A stretch of 64,000 bases of DNA from Drosophila persimilis (taxonomy: Eukaryota > Arthropoda > Insecta > Diptera > Drosophilidae): positions 17,732,001-17,796,000 of the forward strand of contig NW_020825288.1 in assembly GCF_003286085.1 (NCBI RefSeq). Reading direction: 5' to 3'. The first letter of the stretch is position 1. Every line of letters begins with the position of its first letter. Under the pieces are notes generated by a model that saw only the letters and a list, made by a program, of their open reading frames with translations, searched no databases and was not told where the DNA came from. Of this stretch, positions 59,502 through 64,000 are shown in pieces. Both the position numbers and the translations under genes were made by a program.

Positions 59502-62100
59502 TCGTGCTTGAGCTGCATTTCCACCTAGTTCTAGTTCCAGGAGATCCGACTGCCTTGACTTGTCTCGATATATTTTCTCTGCACTTTCCGTGCACGCCTT
59601 TGTCAGTTAACACCCATACCCCTCCGACTGTTTGTCCATCATTCTCTGTGCCTCTAGTGTTTGCTTCTTTTAGGGTTATACTCCTTGGCATTGTCGCTGG
59701 CGTTTGTTGCCCCCAAAACCTATTTGCAATTTAGACTTGTTATCGATTCAAGACAAATATTATTAGAGTAATGGCTTTTCCAATTTCTTTCAGTTTTGCT
59801 TTTGTTTGGGTCGTTGTGGCTGTCGCTGTCGCTGTTTCTTGTTCAATTAATCATGTAAAGTGCAATTTAGCTTCTGGCAGTAACAATAGAAAGTTCAGTG
59901 CATGCACCTGTCTAGTGCTTTGCTATTTGATGGGCAGATATGGTATGGGTAAGGCGTTGCGTAAAGCATATTTTGTTACTCTGGATATTAAGTCTATCTA
60001 TCTATATAGCTTTGTCGAAGGGTATCTTCTAGTAGTCTATACAAACTAGAGGAACCAAATTTGGAATGGACTGACCAGAGTTTACCATTCCGGCAGACGA
60101 GATTCGGTCGGACCTCTCGTCAGATGAGGTCTGAGAAATAATGGAACGCAGTCCGAGGCAAAGCAAAACTATTTTTAATAAATAAAAGCCGCTGTGCCCC
60201 ATGGCAATATATCCATCCGCTGGGTGGAAACTACGAGTACTTACTACATTAAACTAAAACAAAACCCTAGTATTGCCCTCGTAAGGCAGTTTTTGTGGTT
60301 CGGTTAGAGTAAACGTTAGCCTACCCCAGGAACCTTCTGGGGAAATATTTGAAGCTAAAGCTAGAGTCAGGACCCGTTTTACAGTTTTACTTTATGGGCT
60401 GACAATGGTGGGTCTCCGAGTAGACAAGGGCAGGTTTAGTGCCGTGCCCTAATGAGCTATAGAAATTTTGTATCCTCTTGGATAGCAATACGTATATAAT
60501 CAATTTTCGTGCTCAATCTTTCTCCGGGGATTTACATACACGTATGCCGACGCGTGAGGCCCCATAAAATTTCCCGAGTCTTTAACATTTAACTCCAACC
60601 CCTTTTCTTCCTCGCCGGATACCACAAGGCTACATTTACGTTCCCCATAAAGTGCTGTACTTTTGCGGGCAGCAACTACGGAAATAGTAAACGCACGGAA
60701 TGAAAAATTTAATGTTTCCACAGGCCGTGCAGTCGATTCCCTCCTACAATTCTCCCCTTTTCTGTAACCCACCAAAAGACTTCCGCTTGATTTACAGCTA
60801 CATTTGTAAGTAGACACAAAACACTTAACAGCTAAAAAGGACTTTGCATAAGTAATGAGCGGAGGCGAACGTCTCTCGCCGTCCCCCCTCTGGCCGTCCG
60901 CATCTGCATATGGGTGAGACTTGAAGATCCCTCGCGAAGGCCGCCTACCGGAAGGAGGAACCGAGACTAAAGCTAGAACTGAAGCGTTGTCAGCGGTGTT
61001 CAGCAGAGCGAGAGATCCCCTGACTTTTCACACAAAGCTGCACACACACGGCCGAGTTTGGGGCTAGGGGCTTGGGGCTCGGGGCCAGCCCTTGGATAAT
61101 GGAACAAGGGTCGTGCAGAGAGTTGCACGAGAAGAGACCTCTCCGTGACAACTTGATTGATGGGTGGGTGTCAAACAGCTGCTCCTACACTATCCTGCCC
61201 TGCCCTGCCCTGCCTCTCTTAGCTCTGGCTGACCGCAAAAACAAAAACAAAAACACAACAAAAAACACATTTCGCTCTGATTGCCAAAAGGGTTCTTTGG
61301 CCACGCCCCAGTTCACCTACGTCATACTCGATAACGGTGCTTTAAACATAAAAACAGGCCCGACTTCATTACGCTCCCCCCTATTTCTGGATTTGTGAAC
61401 TCGGGCGTACTGGCGTACGTAGGCGGCAGAGGAAACACTGCCTTCCTTCGGGAGCTGACCAAAAATTAATTGCCTGCTCTGAGCCAGAGGACAGCTGCCA
61501 TTTTGTGCCTGCCATTTGCTATGCGTAGACATGTCAATTCCCCGCCCCGCACCACCCCGACCCGCCCCGCCATTGCCCCTGCTGCTGTCGATCTCCTTCT
61601 GTGCTTCCAGGTGGCTTAAAGATTTATGATAAAGCCAACTAGTGGGTGGAGACAGCATGCCCGCCGAAGCGGGGACTGGCGAGGGGAAAAGTTTATCCAA
61701 CTTTGGCTTTAACTTCGGCATCGGCTCATTGCGGCTCGTTTATCTATGAAATGAATGAATCTGATTTCCAACCACCGACCGACCGGGCGAAATGACAAAC
61801 GAGGCCTTCCGAGTTTTCTTTTCAACTAGACTTCGCCATATTATTTTTGGAAATTCCCGAAGAAACAAACCAAACCAATCACTATTTTCTATTGCCAGCA
61901 GTGCGGAAATCTTTGAAAGACAATTGCCAGATGCTATTTCCAGGGAAACACTTTGTAGTAACGGAACGGAATCGCCTTGCCGGAGCTGGAGCTGCCACCC
62001 ACTGTACCGTTGTGCGTGTCGCAGCTTATACTCTAGCTTAAGCGCTTAAAATGCTTTTTGACAACAGCAACAGCAACAGCAACAAAGCAAAAGAGGGACT

Positions 62101-62140
62101 GTGGCAGTGGCAGTGGCAGTGGCAGTGGCAGTGGCAGAGG
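62101..62140. repeat. (GGCAGT)n hexanucleotide array
   Basis: Six near-perfect gtggca units, preceded by a caacag run (62065-62085). Confidence 0.9.
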
Positions 62141-64000
62141 CAATCGCAGAGCAGCTACAGTAGAATGATAAATTTCCTCTTCGTTCCACATTTCCAATGT
62201 GGGAGGCTCATATTTTCGGGCGAGCCACGCACTTTCTGACATCCCCCCCATCCGTCCATTTTGAGTACAGTTCCGCACTTCCGCTCTAAAATATCTGTGT
62301 GAAATTTCAGTGCCTCCTTTATTTTTCTCTTCTCCTCATACTGTTGTAAATCGCAGCTCCGCCAATTTGCGCTCAATTAATTTTGATGTTTCTTTCTCTG
62401 GTTTTTGGGGGCTCTTCCTTTTTTATTATTTGCGGCTCTCCTCTTATTTATCATTTGCCGCGCTGTGTATAATTTATTAAGTAGCAAACATTTTGCGAGC
62501 TTTTCGCCTCTGCTTAAACATTCGCAGCCATTCGCCGGACGGACAAGTACGAGCATTCTGCGCCGTAATTCAATTTGCTGCCTTTTCCTCTTTTATGGAC
62601 GCATGCCACACAGTTTGATGGATATGCATTAATTGCGTTTGCAGATACTAATTAACTGGCATTTCATGCAGATTTTTCAATGAAATTAATTATGAAATAA
62701 TTATGTTGTAATTTCTTTATCATAATTCACGCGTTTTCTGCGCGTCCGCAATCAGGCAAAAAGTACTCTGTTCGAGAGGGCACTCTGTCCACAGAGCGTA
62801 TTAATTGAGTTTGCCATGTGGCCAGACATGGACATGTGGCTGCATGTTTAATGGCTCGAGTCAGATGGCAAAGGTGTCGATAACTGGAGTCGAAAATTAG
62901 AAGCAGCCATCTACATCTACTCTTTGCTGTTTGCTGGTAGAGAAGCCGAAGGAGCTGAAGATCGCAAAAAAAGTGTTTTATTTTTAGCTGCAGACCTGCA
63001 CACCTTTAACAAAATGAAAGGAACGAATGTAACTATACGTTCTTTCAGTCAGTGACTTATCGTCATTCACGTTTCCATTATCAATTTATGCAGTACGAGT
63101 CTTCCATGCCTCCTGCCTCTGCCTCCTGCCTCCTGCCTCCTGCTCGCATGTGCGACAGTTTCTCCTAGCCTGGCTGTGCTGTCTCTCCAAAAACTCTTGA
63201 CAACACTCAAATCCTACTTTCGTTTTTCGACTCTTGCTTTTAGGATGCGCACGTAGCTGGGACCGGCCATGTGCCTGTTGCCGGAAATATTTTTCACACT
63301 TGATATAACAGGCAGCCATTTGCCTGCACTGCAGCCTCCGGTCCTTCCCCTTCTGCATTGCTCGCCTCGCCATACCCAGGCCCCAGTCGCATGACAAGAA
63401 TACGCTCCAGGTGTCAACGTTTTGGGTATCTGTGAGTCTGCCATGTGTCTGTTTCTGTTTGTAATGGCTCCCAAGGCGCACAAACAAAACTGTCATCATC
63501 GGTCCTGCAAATTCCACAGAACGAGCAGGGAAAGGGGAGCAGAATCCGAACAAAATCCGGCTGGATCCCTGGCACAGTCGAGTCAAAGCGAAATACGCCC
63601 GCGCTCGTTTGACGTGACTAATGCAATTTTTATGCTGCACTTGCTCCATGGCTTTCCAAAGCAAAACAGGCTTCCGTTCGGCAACGGCAACGTCTTGTCA
63701 TTGTTTCCGCTCCCGAGTCTGGCAGCATCTCGCCAGACCCGGACTACAAAGGCAGCGCGCTTATTAAATTGCGTGACTGCATTGAACCCTCGCCCCTGCT
63801 ACACCGCTGTTCTATGCGGACTCTCACATAGTTACTCTGATCAAAATTCCTTCGAGATAATGCCATCGACGGCTCCTGCCACCTGCAGTAGACCCAGCAT
63901 CAACAACAGCTTCATTAAATGCTGGACGCAGTGCTCAGGTTACCGACAGCGGGTTATCCTCGTTCTGATTCCCAGCTAGCGTTTTTTTCTAGCTCACAGA

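Larger units (their letters stand above)
46243..64000. other. probable long upstream intron of 5-HT2A; no gene seen
   Basis: The first 5-HT2A exon here needs a preceding exon ending in phase 1 and encoding TM1-TM2; I searched the minus strand for the expected GN-x-LV and NYF-x-SLA-x-AD patterns and found none. The stretch is therefore most likely intron or upstream sequence. It contains many simple repeats (listed separately), a CACT run at 52303-52324, CTTCGT repeats near 54330-54352, a duplicated ccccatccgttcacct near 49090-49125, and several catacatatgtatg runs. Open frames up to 192 codons (63086-63664 minus) have no domain or codon support. Confidence 0.55.

Noticed and set aside
60859-61020. 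GC-rich patch with ATG, donor-like GGTGAG and an Inr-like tcagtt on the minus strand
   Set aside because: It could be an alternative promoter of 5-HT2A, but the motifs are short and common and no DPE at the right spacing was seen.
63086-63979. Overlapping 192- and 185-codon frames on opposite strands
   Set aside because: Both are open over the same GC-richer stretch, neither has recognisable domains or consistent codon bias, as expected by chance.

Overview
This window is nuclear DNA from a fly of the genus Drosophila. The proteins are close to known Drosophila melanogaster proteins, introns are short (53-75 bp) with GT/AG ends, spacers are AT-rich with many catacatatgtatg-type runs, and four copies of a mini-me/DINE-1-type repeat are present. 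The gene set lies on Muller element E. The repeat family and abundant hexamer repeats suggest, without proving, an obscura-group species.

Layout. The left half (1-27 kb) is gene-dense. It holds the 3' part of belle (DEAD-box helicase, +), a short single-TM protein gene (+), Sys1 (Golgi membrane protein, -), Dhod (pyrimidine synthesis, +), a SLIRP-like RRM protein (-), Mkk4 (MAP kinase kinase, +), a CYP4-clan cytochrome P450 probably orthologous to Cyp313b1 (+) with a P450 relic behind it, and the odorant receptor Or85e (+). Between the P450 and Or85e lie a mini-me copy, a small MITE, a broken unrecognised gene near 20.1-20.95 kb, a dead Tc1-like transposon and a possible small secreted-peptide gene. 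From about 27 to 37.6 kb I see no gene. From 37.7 kb to the right end the window is occupied by 5-HT2A (serotonin receptor, -). Five 3' exons (TM3 region to stop) lie at 37.7-46.2 kb. The exon or exons for the N-terminus and TM1-TM2 were not found and probably lie beyond 64 kb, so the last 17.8 kb is likely intron or upstream sequence.

Genes and control. The genes do not form one pathway. Two divergent housekeeping pairs, Sys1/Dhod and SLIRP-like/Mkk4, each share a short promoter interval carrying a perfect TATCGATA (DRE) site. In D. melanogaster, as I recall, bel, Dhod, Mkk4, Cyp313b1 and Or85e map near 85A and 5-HT2A near 82C-D. If so, the gene-free interval between Or85e and 5-HT2A, which contains a mini-me copy, is a rearrangement junction.

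Most notable items: the broken, unrecognised spliced gene at 20.1-20.95 kb, the putative 43-aa secreted peptide at 24.95 kb, an Or85e intron that is in frame and stop-free, conserved tails outside the inverted repeats of the mini-me copies, and a cluster of hexanucleotide arrays at 57.9-62.1 kb.
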